Shown piece after piece: positions 51,338 to 59,531 of a stretch of 64,000 bases of DNA. This stretch comes from Luteibacter sp. (lineage in GTDB: Bacteria > Pseudomonadota > Gammaproteobacteria > Xanthomonadales > Rhodanobacteraceae). Numbering within the stretch: the stretch's first letter is position 1; each line of letters begins with the position of its first letter. Below the pieces are notes generated by a model. That model saw only the letters and a program-made list of their open reading frames with translations. It was not told the DNA's origin and did no database searches. The position numbers were made by a program, and so were the translations under genes. The stretch is from the NCBI RefSeq assembly GCF_009912395.1, contig NZ_WNDO01000014.1:78477-142476 (forward strand), written 5' to 3'.

Positions 51338-51433
51338 GTCCGCCCGTCCGTTAAGACCCTTGCAGGCGTTCAGCTCCCGCCCCCCCGTTGCCGGCTTAAA
51401 TGCCATGAATGATAAAAAGGTTAGTTAAAACAT

Positions 51434-51937
51434 GTGCTTGACGCTGGGCCTTGGGCTCCCGTGGTGATCGTCCGTCCCTTTCGCGAGAGCGATGCCGGGG
51501 CGCTTGCGGCGCTGTTTCACGCCTCGGTGCGTGACGCTGGGCATCGTGACTACACCTCGGCGCAGGTCGAGGCCTGGAGTCCCGGAAGCCCCGATCCTGC
51601 CGTCTATCTGGCCAGGGCAAGGGACCGCGTCGTCCTTGTGGCGGAAACGGAGGGTGGCGAGGTGGTGGGCTACGGTGATCTCGGTATGGACGGCCATATC
51701 GATCATCTGTATCGCCATCCCGATCATGTCGGCACGGGTATCGGTTCGGCCATCTATCGGGCGCTCGAAGCCCAGGCCATGAGCGCGAACATCGGAACGC
51801 TTCGTGTCGAAGCGAGCGAAGCGGCCCGCCGACTATTCCTTGGACATGGCTTCAGGGTTGATGGGCGCAACGACTTCGTGCTGCGTGGCGTGCCGATCCA
51901 TAACTATCGTATGTCGAAGGTGCTCGCGTTCCGCTGA
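51434..51937 (+). CDS. GNAT-family N-acetyltransferase
   Basis: A GNAT of up to 167 residues. IVRPFRESDAGALAALF is the typical first strand-helix; MDGHIDHLYRHPDHVGTGIGSAIYRALEAQA is motif A with the acetyl-CoA loop (GTGIGS); EASEAARRLFLGHGFR is motif B. Start codons are non-standard: the frame opens with GTG at 51434, and GTGs at 51461 and 51464 give a more usual N-terminus. No good ribosome site decides. The substrate is unknown. Confidence 0.82.
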   Translation: MLDAGPWAPVVIVRPFRESDAGALAALFHASVRDAGHRDYTSAQVEAWSPGSPDPAVYLARARDRVVLVAETEGGEVVGYGDLGMDGHIDHLYRHPDHVGTGIGSAIYRALEAQAMSANIGTLRVEASEAARRLFLGHGFRVDGRNDFVLRGVPIHNYRMSKVLAFR

Positions 51938-52114
51938 GGATGCGTCGCGTCGAATCGCTGGGGCGATGGTGGGGGGATTTCATCCGCGTCGCGTTCTGAA
52001 TGATGGGACTCATAAAAACCGTTATGCGCGATCGCCATCGATAGGGCGATCCGTGGGCGACGTCGTCCCTCGAAAAAGAACGAGCCACCCTATTCCTCTT
52101 TGGGAGACAGTGCG

Positions 52115-53920
52115 ATGCAACGTATCTCTATTGCCAACGGACGGCCCAGGCGCCGCTACCTTGTCGCAACCCTCGTGGCCGCCATGACGATGGGCGCCGC
52201 CTCGGAATCCATGGCGTCGGATGGCGGCGCGCAAGCGTGGAAGGCGACGCGAACCCAGGCCTATACGTCGGCGGACGCGCGCTTCGACGGCTATGCCGAG
52301 GACAAGGAAAACGTCTCGGTGGTGGTGTCGCTGAAGCTTCGAAACAAGGAAGCGCTGGACAACTACACCCGTGACCTGTTCCGGCCACGCAGTCTCGTCT
52401 TCCATCGCTTCCTCGACAAGAAGCAGAGCGCAGCGACGTTCGCACCTACCCAGGAGCAGGCCCAGGAAGTGGCGGACTACCTCGCCAAGCAAGGCTTCAC
52501 CAATGTGCATATCTCCGAAAACCGATTGCTGGTGACGGCGGATGGCAACGTGGGTGTGGCACGCAAGGCGTTCCGTACCACCATCGCGCGCTTCAGCCGC
52601 AACGGCGTCGCGGGCATCGCCAACGATTCCGATGTGCAGGTGCCCGAATCGCTGCCACAGGTGGATCAGGTGCTGGGCCTGGATACGGTCAACCCCATCC
52701 ATACCCATTCCCTTGATGGTGGATCGTTGAAGCCTGCCTACACGGTGTTGACGAATGGCGGGCACGGCTACCGGCCACATGAGTTCGCGACGGTGTACCA
52801 CGCAGGATCGACGCCGGCCGCTACGGATACCACGGTCGCCGTCATCGGCTGGGGCGACATGGCTAACTCGGCCAATGATCTCAAGCGCTACCAGCAAGAC
52901 GAGGGCTTCACCGTCACACCCACCTCCGTCGTCAACACGAGCGGTCGCACCACGAATGACGATACAGGCCAGGGGGAATGGTCGATGGATGCCCAGGCTA
53001 TCGCGGGTGTCAGCGGTGGCCCGAAGAAGCTGATTTTCTACACCAGCGGCGGCAACGCGTCGTACAACTTCCTGACGGGTCGCTACAATCCGACGGGCAA
53101 TTCCAACGCGGCACTGCTCAAAGCGATCAACCGCGCAGTCAGCGACAATGAGGCCAAGGTCATCGACATGTCCTGGGGCGCGTCAGAATGCGGCACGACC
53201 AGTCCGGGCTTTGCCAACTCGGCGTTCCAGCTGGGTGTGGCGCAAGGCCAGACGTTCGTCGCGTCGAGCGGCGACAACGGCGCCTATCCGTGCGTGATAA
53301 AGGGGCAGGGGCTCGCCAACGGCGCCTACGGCGATCGTACCCGCCCGTCGGTGGGCTATCCGGCCAGCTCTCCTTATGTGGTGGGTGTCGGTGGCACGAC
53401 GCTGAATACCTCCGTCGCCAATGTCTACACCTCAGAATCGAGCTGGCCATACAGCGGCGGCGGCACCAGCGGCGCCGAGTCGCGGCCGTCCTGGCAGACC
53501 GGTAGCGGGGCCTATCGCCAGGTGCCCGATGTCGCCTTCGATGCGGATTGGGACAAGAGCCCGGTGCGCTACTACCTGACCAGCAGCACGACGTCGGGAG
53601 TCAATAACTCAGGGTATTACTACAACGGCGGCACGAGTCTGGCGGCCCCCTTGTTCGCGGGCATCTGGGCTCGCCTGCAGACGGCCAATGGCAATCGCCT
53701 GGGATTCGCCGCCCCTGCGATCTATGCCTACGCCTCCTCGCAGGATGAGCGTCTTCCGTTGCAGGACATCACGACGGGCAACAACGGCAAGTACGACGCG
53801 ACGGCGGGCTGGGACAGCGCGACCGGTTGGGGAAGCTTCGACATCGAGGCGGTGAAGACCTTTATCGCCAATACGCCGGGGTTTATCGATGCCAGCAATG
53901 CGCTGACATCTAACCCGTAA
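52115..53920 (+). CDS. Secreted S53 (sedolisin/pseudomonalisin-type) serine-carboxyl peptidase
   Basis: A 601-residue pre-pro-protease. A twin-basic signal segment (about 1-35) precedes a pro-domain of about 180 residues (LFRPRSLVFHRFLDKKQS; RKAFRTTI). The catalytic domain has Glu288 and Asp292 (GEWSMDAQ), the oxyanion Asp in SSGDNGAYPC and nucleophile Ser508 (GGTSLAAPLFAGIWA), the sedolisin Ser-Glu-Asp set. Such enzymes work at acid pH outside the cell. The ATG at 52115 follows GGGAGA. A strong hairpin follows the stop. Confidence 0.94.
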   Translation: MQRISIANGRPRRRYLVATLVAAMTMGAASESMASDGGAQAWKATRTQAYTSADARFDGYAEDKENVSVVVSLKLRNKEALDNYTRDLFRPRSLVFHRFLDKKQSAATFAPTQEQAQEVADYLAKQGFTNVHISENRLLVTADGNVGVARKAFRTTIARFSRNGVAGIANDSDVQVPESLPQVDQVLGLDTVNPIHTHSLDGGSLKPAYTVLTNGGHGYRPHEFATVYHAGSTPAATDTTVAVIGWGDMANSANDLKRYQQDEGFTVTPTSVVNTSGRTTNDDTGQGEWSMDAQAIAGVSGGPKKLIFYTSGGNASYNFLTGRYNPTGNSNAALLKAINRAVSDNEAKVIDMSWGASECGTTSPGFANSAFQLGVAQGQTFVASSGDNGAYPCVIKGQGLANGAYGDRTRPSVGYPASSPYVVGVGGTTLNTSVANVYTSESSWPYSGGGTSGAESRPSWQTGSGAYRQVPDVAFDADWDKSPVRYYLTSSTTSGVNNSGYYYNGGTSLAAPLFAGIWARLQTANGNRLGFAAPAIYAYASSQDERLPLQDITTGNNGKYDATAGWDSATGWGSFDIEAVKTFIANTPGFIDASNALTSNP

Positions 53921-53925
53921 CGACG

Positions 53926-53954
53926 ACGGTGGCCGCGCAGCCCGCGGCCACCGT
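53926..53954. terminator. Hairpin terminator after the S53 peptidase
   Basis: ACGGTGGCCGCG and CGCGGCCACCGT are perfect 12-base arms with a 5-base loop, 5 bases after the peptidase stop and 8 bases before the stop of the convergent small gene. It probably serves both. Confidence 0.7.
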
Positions 53955-53962
53955 TCCCGTTC

Positions 53963-54253
53963 TTACTTGTTCTCGGGTACGAGATTGGCCAGCTTGCCCT
54001 TCTTGTCGAACTGGCAGCTGAAATTTTTCTTTCCGTCCATGCCTGCATCCGCGGTACCGGCGATCGCATAGCCCGCATCGACGGACTGGATGGGTTGCAA
54101 CTGGATGTAGTCGTTCTTCACGTCGAACTTCTTGGCCGCGGCGTCCAGGCAGCGGGTGGTCAGCTTGCCTGGATCGGGACGATCGGATGCGACGGCGTGA
54201 GAGGCGAGGACGAGGCCCAGGGACGCCGCCAGCAGCAGGGTGGAGTTGCGCAT
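53963..54253 (-). CDS. Small secreted hypothetical protein
   Basis: A 96-residue exported protein with a signal peptide (about 1-22, LLLAASLGLVLASHAVASD). Mature features are a Cys in TTRCLDAAAKKFDV and a second in FSCQFDKKG, possibly a disulfide, plus the GKLANLVPENK tail. Function unknown. It is convergent with the S53 peptidase gene. Confidence 0.72.
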   Translation of the reverse strand: MRNSTLLLAASLGLVLASHAVASDRPDPGKLTTRCLDAAAKKFDVKNDYIQLQPIQSVDAGYAIAGTADAGMDGKKNFSCQFDKKGKLANLVPENK

Positions 54254-54381
54254 GGTCTATCTCTCCGTACAAGGCACGAGGCCGGGATCACTGCCCACCG
54301 GAGCCTGCCTTGGAAATTCTTGCTGGAAAATGAACTCCATGGCGATGCATAGGCCTTTGCGTTCAGTTGTGCGCCAGCCGG

Positions 54382-54407
54382 GACCCGCCCGTCATGAGGG
54401 GCGGGTC
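54382..54407. terminator. Hairpin overlapping the end of the transposase-like ORF
   Basis: GACCCGCCC (54382-54390) and GGGCGGGTC (54399-54407) form a 9-base stem with an 8-base loop. TTT follows on the plus strand, but no plus-strand gene reads toward it. The stop codon of the minus-strand ORF at 54392 lies in the loop. Confidence 0.45.
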
Positions 54408-54676
54408 TTTCGATGTTCAAGTATCGCGATCAGGCACTGGACCTTGCGTTCCAGCTCTTCGATACGCAGTTGCTGGCCCTCGACCTGGCTTTCGATCGAT
54501 ACGTTGTCGCTGAAGTGTCCCTGGTCGAATTCCTTCAACCACAGGTGAAGCAGGTTGGCCGATAACCCATAGGTACGCAGGGTCTCGCGACGCCCGATAC
54601 TGCCGTTGCGTACATCGGTACAGATTTTTCGCTTGAAGGCATCGCTGTGACTGCGATAGGTGCGTCGTGGTGGCAT
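54392..54676 (-). CDS. Orphan transposase OrfA-like protein
   Basis: A 94-residue basic protein. RRTYRSHSDAFKRKICTDV and GRRETLRTYGLSANLLHLWLKEF resemble the helix-turn-helix of IS3/IS66-type OrfA proteins. The C-terminal part (QVEGQQLRIEELERKVQCLI) has leucine-zipper-like heptads. No OrfB, terminal repeats or target duplication are seen nearby, so it is a remnant or a domesticated DNA-binding protein. The ATG at 54676 gives the family-like N-terminus. Confidence 0.6.
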   Translation of the reverse strand: MPPRRTYRSHSDAFKRKICTDVRNGSIGRRETLRTYGLSANLLHLWLKEFDQGHFSDNVSIESQVEGQQLRIEELERKVQCLIAILEHRKTRPS

Positions 54677-55187
54677 GCGGCTTATCCGGCTGGCGCATTG
54701 GTTGAGCACGCCAACCCGCCGCACGCGGGTACGTTACGGAACAGGGGCGCACGGGACACCGCGAAGGGGGTGCTCGCGATGCTGCTTGGGTAGGCGCGCT
54801 GGCGAAGGCGAAGGAAAGGCCGGCTTTCCATCGGTTCGGGATCGTATGGACCACGCAGCGGGCGAACGTGCGCCAGGATTTATGTCAGAGTAAATTCATT
54901 ACGGGAAGAGGGGCGAGATAAAGGGCGCTTGATCATAAACATGACGGGTTAAACACTGATCCGCCCGGTATCCCGATGCAGGCGGTGCATGGAATCGATG
55001 AATGAGCGCATGAGATTAATCCACCATGCGTGCGGTCGTGCGAAACACCGGGAATTTGACTCGCGCCGTTAATACGATCGTTTTATCTGCATGGCGTTAT
55101 CGTGGAGATTTTTAGCCGCCACTTTTTATAATCGCCATGGCCTTCGACGTATCCATGCATGATCCATACAACATGGTTCGAAGCGAT
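54677..55187. other. 511-base gap without a convincing gene
   Basis: Both strands lack a family-like ORF. The right half (about 54880-55130) is clearly AT-richer than the rest of the region. A short GTGG...CCAC stem with a following T-run is present near 55101-55127, but no gene reads into it. Together with the orphan transposase-like ORF on its left, the stretch may be a decayed insertion site. It may also hold the promoter of that ORF. Confidence 0.4.
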
Positions 55188-56129
55188 TCACCCGTGGGTC
55201 GCGGCGTCGATGAAGCGCGTCCGAAGCCACGCCAGGCCTTCATCGTTTTGCGCGCGCGGATGCCACGCCATCGCGACATGGAACGCAGGTATATCGTACG
55301 GCAGGTCAAACACGTCGACGAACGCGCGATAGTGGCTCAGCAGGCGACTGGGTAGCGTGGAGATACACTCGGTGTTCGCGAGCACCAGGGCGACCTGGTT
55401 GTAGCTGGGCACGGCGGCCACCACGTTCCGCGAGCGCGACAGCTGAGTCAGCGCCGTGTCGATGGGGCTGTGGAAATGCCCGTGCTGCGACACGATCACA
55501 TGGGGCAGCGCGCAGTACTCGTCGAGCGATGCGGGCGACATGCCGCGTGGATGATGCTTGCGTTGGGCCATCTGAAAGCGATCCATCAGCAAGGTCCGGC
55601 TCTTGAGCGCGCCCGGCACCTTGCTGGCGTCACCCAGGAACAGGTCCACCTCGGAGCGCGCCATGCGCTCGACCAGCGTTGGGTCGCCGATGGGAACCAC
55701 GGCGAGCTTGAGCGCGGGATTGCCGAAAGCCAGCAGGCCCGCCATCACGTTAAGGCCGACGATGGTGAACACACTATCGTTCGCGGCGATGGTGAAGCTG
55801 CGCTTGGACGTGGCCGGATCGAAGGGCGTGGTCGCGCTGACCGCGTCGTGCAGTTTCGACAGCGCCTCCACCAGGCGGGGATGCAGGTCGATCGCCCGCT
55901 GCGTGGGGACCATGCCGCGCCCGGTCTCCGATGGCACCAGCAACGGGTCGTCGAACAGCTCGCGAAGACGGGCGAGCTGGCCGGACAGCGCGGACTGGCT
56001 GAGGCTCAGCCGGCGTGCCGCCCGCGTGACGTTGCGTTCCTCCAGCAACACGTCGAGTGCGATAAGCAACGGCATGTCGGATCGCTTGATATCCAAATTC
56101 CTGATCCCTCGTATCGGCAAGTCCGACAT
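55188..56129 (-). CDS. LysR-family regulator (NodD/LinR-like)
   Basis: A 313-residue LysR regulator. Its N-terminus NLDIKRSDMPLLIALDVLLEERNVTRAARRLSLSQ differs from the other LysR proteins here and resembles the NodD/LinR/PcpR-type subgroup, with a FDDPLLV motif. It is divergent from the MBL-fold gene at 56187 (57-base gap) and very probably controls it. The long AT-rich gap lies on its 3' side. Confidence 0.9.
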   Translation of the reverse strand: MSDLPIRGIRNLDIKRSDMPLLIALDVLLEERNVTRAARRLSLSQSALSGQLARLRELFDDPLLVPSETGRGMVPTQRAIDLHPRLVEALSKLHDAVSATTPFDPATSKRSFTIAANDSVFTIVGLNVMAGLLAFGNPALKLAVVPIGDPTLVERMARSEVDLFLGDASKVPGALKSRTLLMDRFQMAQRKHHPRGMSPASLDEYCALPHVIVSQHGHFHSPIDTALTQLSRSRNVVAAVPSYNQVALVLANTECISTLPSRLLSHYRAFVDVFDLPYDIPAFHVAMAWHPRAQNDEGLAWLRTRFIDAATHG

Positions 56130-56186
56130 ACGTATCGCGGATGCGATCGCTTAGATTGCTGAGCATTCATTATCCCGGAAAGCCCC

Positions 56187-57152
56187 ATGCGCACACGATC
56201 CCTTGTCCTGAAAGCCACCGCGGGCCTGTTCCTCGCGACAGCCATTACCTTCGCGCTGCCTGGCCCGGTCGGCGCCGAGCCCGCCATGGCAGCGGCCCAT
56301 CCCGCCCAGATCGGTGTCTTTCGCTATCGTCTTGGCGACTTCGAGGTCACCGCGCTCAGCGACGGCACCGTGCCGCTGGACTTGCATGAACTGCTCAAGG
56401 GAGTGAGCCCAGCCGATATCGACAAGGCCCTTGCCGGCAGCTTCCGCCGCAATCCCGCGGAAACCTCGATCAATGCCTTTCTTGTCGATACGGGCTCGCG
56501 CCGGGTGCTTATCGACACCGGCGCTGGCGGCCGTCTGCTCGACAGCCTGAAGGCTGCGGGTTACGAGCCCTCGCAGATCGACGACATCCTGCTCACCCAT
56601 GCGCATGGCGACCATGCGGGTGGCCTCGTGCACGACGGCGCGCTGGTCTTCCCGAAGGCCACCGTGCATATCGCCAAGGCGGATGTCGATTTCTTCCTGG
56701 ACCCGGCGCACCAGAACGGCGTGCCGGGCTACGACAAGAGTTACTTCGTCAGTGCCACCGCCAGCCTCGGGCCGGTGAAGGCCGCCGGCAAACTGGACAC
56801 CTTCACCGGCGCTGACCAGATCCTGCCAGGTATCGTCTCGGTGCCGGCCCCCGGCCACACGCCGGGCCATAGCTTCTATCGCGTGGAGAGCAAGGGCCAG
56901 TCGATGCTGTTCATCGGCGACCTCGTGCACGCCGAGGCCGTGCAGCTCCCGAACCCGAAGGTGACGATCGCCTTTGACGTGGACCAGTCCAAGGCACAGG
57001 CCAAACGCGTGGCCGACTTCAAGCAGTTCGCGACATCCGGCCAGGCCGTGGCGGCGGCTCACCTGCCGTTCCCCGGCATCGGTCATATCCGTCGCCAGGG
57101 CGCGGGTTACGACTTCGTGCCGGTGGATTTCGTCAATCGCGACGGGCAGTAA
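56187..57152 (+). CDS. Secreted MBL-fold metallo-hydrolase
   Basis: A 321-residue exported zinc hydrolase with a signal peptide (about 1-30). The HxHxDH site is LLTHAHGDHAGG. Further metal ligands are His in APGHTPGH and Asp in FIGDLVHAEA, and the last His is in AAAHLPFPG. It resembles lactonase-like (quorum-quenching or pesticide-hydrolase) MBL proteins rather than true beta-lactamases. Its substrate is unknown. It is divergent from a LysR gene. Confidence 0.88.
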   Translation: MRTRSLVLKATAGLFLATAITFALPGPVGAEPAMAAAHPAQIGVFRYRLGDFEVTALSDGTVPLDLHELLKGVSPADIDKALAGSFRRNPAETSINAFLVDTGSRRVLIDTGAGGRLLDSLKAAGYEPSQIDDILLTHAHGDHAGGLVHDGALVFPKATVHIAKADVDFFLDPAHQNGVPGYDKSYFVSATASLGPVKAAGKLDTFTGADQILPGIVSVPAPGHTPGHSFYRVESKGQSMLFIGDLVHAEAVQLPNPKVTIAFDVDQSKAQAKRVADFKQFATSGQAVAAAHLPFPGIGHIRRQGAGYDFVPVDFVNRDGQ

Positions 57153-57166
57153 GCGGGCGACATCCA

Positions 57167-57200
57167 ACGCATGGGGCATCCGGTCGGACGCCCCATGCGT
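57167..57200. terminator. Bidirectional hairpin
   Basis: ACGCATGGGGC and GCCCCATGCGT are 11-base perfect arms around a 12-base loop, lying between the convergent MBL-fold and M61-like genes. No U-tract is attached. Confidence 0.65.
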
Positions 57201-57207
57201 CACGGGG

Positions 57208-58920
57208 CTATTTAACGCACGACGAGGTCCACGACAGCCCGGGCTGCGTGCCCGCGCTGGGATTGAAGGTGATCGTGTGCGGCTTGCCGTCGCGAAGAAC
57301 GTGCAGCACGACAGGCAGGTCGAGGCTGGAGGCGATGGGATTGATATCCACGCTGTCCTGGATGACATCGCCATCGCGCAACCCGGCGACGTCCGCCGGC
57401 GAGCCGTGGACCACGCCAGCGATTGCCTGGCCCGCATTCAGTCGAAGCGGCTTGGGGAATCCGAGGTCGAAGATGCGCACGTCCTGCTTCTTCGCATGCA
57501 TGCAGTCGCCGAACGCACCCACCGCGGGGTAGATCAACTTGCCCTGCATCATGTCGTTCCAGTCGGCGATGGCCCAGGGGCCCACCTGCTCTGTCAGCAG
57601 CTTGACCCATGTCTGCCCCGTGGACGGTGCACCGTGGTTGATCCGCTGGGTCATGGCGTTGGCGAGCGTTAGCACGGTGTGCTTCGATCCATGGGCCTTG
57701 AGCTTGGCATCGAGGTCGGCGAGATACAGGGTGCCGCGGTTGTACGGAATCATCCATGCGTTGCGTCCGGTCCACATGGTGGTCGGGATCTCGCTGTTGG
57801 GGATCGAGCGCTTCGCGTTGGTGTAGTAGGCGGCGCTTTCCGAGTTGACCTCGTCGGCGTACTCCTGAGGGGTATACAGGCCGGCGGCGTAGGGCACCCT
57901 CATCGAGAGATAGTTGGCGAGGCCTTCCGTGTACCAGTCGCCGCCGTCCTGGTCGGCGTCCATGGTCGCGGCAAGGCTGTGCACCATCTCGTGCGCGACC
58001 GTGAAACGCAGGTTCGCGGTTCCCGGGTTCTTGCCTGGGGGGAGGTAAAGCATGAACGAGTTCTCCGCCGCGCGACCGCTCGGATTGGCGCTGCCCACGA
58101 ACGAACGGATCATGAAGCGGTAGGGTTTGTCGTGAAGCTGGAACGCCTTGACCTCCGCCGCGTGCGCACGCGCGGTCCAGTCGCCGATGCTTTTCAGTTG
58201 TTCCTTCGGCATGCCCAGCGCATAGACGGTGACGCCTCCGTCATTCGGTTGACCCGACATTCGGTGGGTCGTCACCGGTCCGGCAAGGAAAAGCGTGCCC
58301 AGCAGCTTTTCGGGGGTATAGGTGCCACGGCAATCACCTTCGCCGTACGAAGAGACCGCCATCTCGCCGGGTTTCAGGCCCCAGGTGACATGCGTATCGA
58401 ACGATCCGCCCGCGGTGTCGGGTAGCACCAGGAAGCCGATATAGCCGCCGGATACACCGCCCCCGGCTGCCTGTAGATCGAACTGGGGACCTCGCTTGGC
58501 CGCGACGTTTTTGGCGACATGCATCCGGTAGGACACCTTGACCGTGCCTGCCGTGGGGCGGGGTGCTTTCCATTCCTCATAGGTCGCACCGTTGCTTTCG
58601 CGGCGTACCGCGGCTCCCATGGGGAGGGGGCCATGTTCGTCGCTGACCGTCAGGTCTGCGACCACGTCGGTGCCGCGTTCCAGGCTCGGTTCGAGCGTGT
58701 CGAGGTCCAGGACCAGCGGGGCAGTGCGTCCCGGGGCGGGCGTGTATACGTAGCTCACGGCCAGGCCATCGGCCGTGCCATCACCCGAGCGAGTGGGGGT
58801 CAGTCGGATATCCAGCTTGGCGATGGCCGGTGCCGATGATGGAACAGGAAGTGCGTGTGAGGCGAAGGCCAAGGCCGAAAGGGCAGCGAGGCCATAAACG
58901 ACGGGGCGGGCGGGTTTCAT
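57208..58920 (-). CDS. Secreted M61-like metallopeptidase with PDZ domain
   Basis: A 570-residue exported protein with a signal peptide (about 1-23). An N-terminal beta-rich region precedes the gluzincin site FTVAHEMVHSLAA (HExxH) with the downstream glutamate in WYTEGLANYLS. A C-terminal PDZ domain follows (AIAGVVHGSPADVAGLRDGD). This is the order of M61 glycyl-aminopeptidase-like enzymes. Several cysteines (GDCRGT, GDCMHAK, SSCVK) suggest disulfides. It is convergent with the MBL-fold gene. Confidence 0.87.
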   Translation of the reverse strand: MKPARPVVYGLAALSALAFASHALPVPSSAPAIAKLDIRLTPTRSGDGTADGLAVSYVYTPAPGRTAPLVLDLDTLEPSLERGTDVVADLTVSDEHGPLPMGAAVRRESNGATYEEWKAPRPTAGTVKVSYRMHVAKNVAAKRGPQFDLQAAGGGVSGGYIGFLVLPDTAGGSFDTHVTWGLKPGEMAVSSYGEGDCRGTYTPEKLLGTLFLAGPVTTHRMSGQPNDGGVTVYALGMPKEQLKSIGDWTARAHAAEVKAFQLHDKPYRFMIRSFVGSANPSGRAAENSFMLYLPPGKNPGTANLRFTVAHEMVHSLAATMDADQDGGDWYTEGLANYLSMRVPYAAGLYTPQEYADEVNSESAAYYTNAKRSIPNSEIPTTMWTGRNAWMIPYNRGTLYLADLDAKLKAHGSKHTVLTLANAMTQRINHGAPSTGQTWVKLLTEQVGPWAIADWNDMMQGKLIYPAVGAFGDCMHAKKQDVRIFDLGFPKPLRLNAGQAIAGVVHGSPADVAGLRDGDVIQDSVDINPIASSLDLPVVLHVLRDGKPHTITFNPSAGTQPGLSWTSSCVK

Positions 58921-59085
58921 CGGGGGTCATCGCTAGGGTGGGGATTTGAATCTACCATTCGATAGGTAGGCATCCTATCTGGACTAACGGCACGGGTAGG
59001 CGCCCGAACTTCAGGGCGTTCATCGAGGCGACTGCGTTGGGGGAGGGGCGAGTTGAAAGCTACCGCCAATCAGGTGAGATCCATC

Positions 59086-59142
59086 TACTACATTCATAGT
59101 TGACTTGGGCTGCAATGACGAGTAATTACTATGCCCATAGTA
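59086..59142. promoter_or_regulatory. Tandem BlaI-type operators
   Basis: A perfect palindrome TACTATG-CC-CATAGTA lies at 59127-59142. A related site, TACTACATTCATAGTT, at 59086-59101 matches it at 11 of 16 positions, centre-to-centre 41 bases apart. Both are directly upstream of the BlaI-like start and resemble in layout the paired Bla/Mec operators. Confidence 0.72.
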
Positions 59143-59156
59143 GAAGGGGGCGAGGC

Positions 59157-59531
59157 GTGGCTATCTCACTGACCGATCGCGAAGCGGACATCATGCAGGT
59201 GCTGTGGGACCAGGGGCCGTGCCTGGTCGCCGACGTTCGTGAGCGCCTGAGCGACGACCTGGCCTACACCACCGTGCAAACGGTATTGCGTGTTCTCGAA
59301 AGCAAGGGTTACGTCGGGCACCAGGAAGAGGGCCGAGGGCATCGCTATTTCCCCTGCGTGAAGCAGAAGGCGGCGCGACGAAATGCGATCCAGCACCTGA
59401 CGGACAAGCTGTTCAAGGGATCGGCGGAGCTACTCTTTTCGCACATGGTGTCGGAACAGAAACTCAGTCCGGAACAGCTCGAACGCATGCGGCGACTTCT
59501 GGCGGAACGTTCCGGCGAGGATGAGGCCTGA
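59157..59531 (+). CDS. BlaI/MecI-family transcriptional repressor
   Basis: A repressor of about 124 residues. A winged helix (LTDREADIMQVLWDQGPCLVADV; YTTVQTVLRVLESKGYVGHQEEG) is followed by a dimerisation tail (LLFSHMVSEQKLSPEQLERM). The GTG at 59157 follows AGAAGGGGG and is preferred over the ATG at 59115 or TTG at 59100, because those would place the operator inside the coding region. Its stop overlaps the start of the M56 gene. In the family, repression ends when the partner protease causes BlaI cleavage. Confidence 0.9.
   Translation: MAISLTDREADIMQVLWDQGPCLVADVRERLSDDLAYTTVQTVLRVLESKGYVGHQEEGRGHRYFPCVKQKAARRNAIQHLTDKLFKGSAELLFSHMVSEQKLSPEQLERMRRLLAERSGEDEA

Noticed and set aside
55101..55127. 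Weak GTGG...CCAC stem followed by a T-run, as a plus-strand terminator
   Set aside because: Only four base pairs in the stem and no plus-strand gene upstream to terminate.
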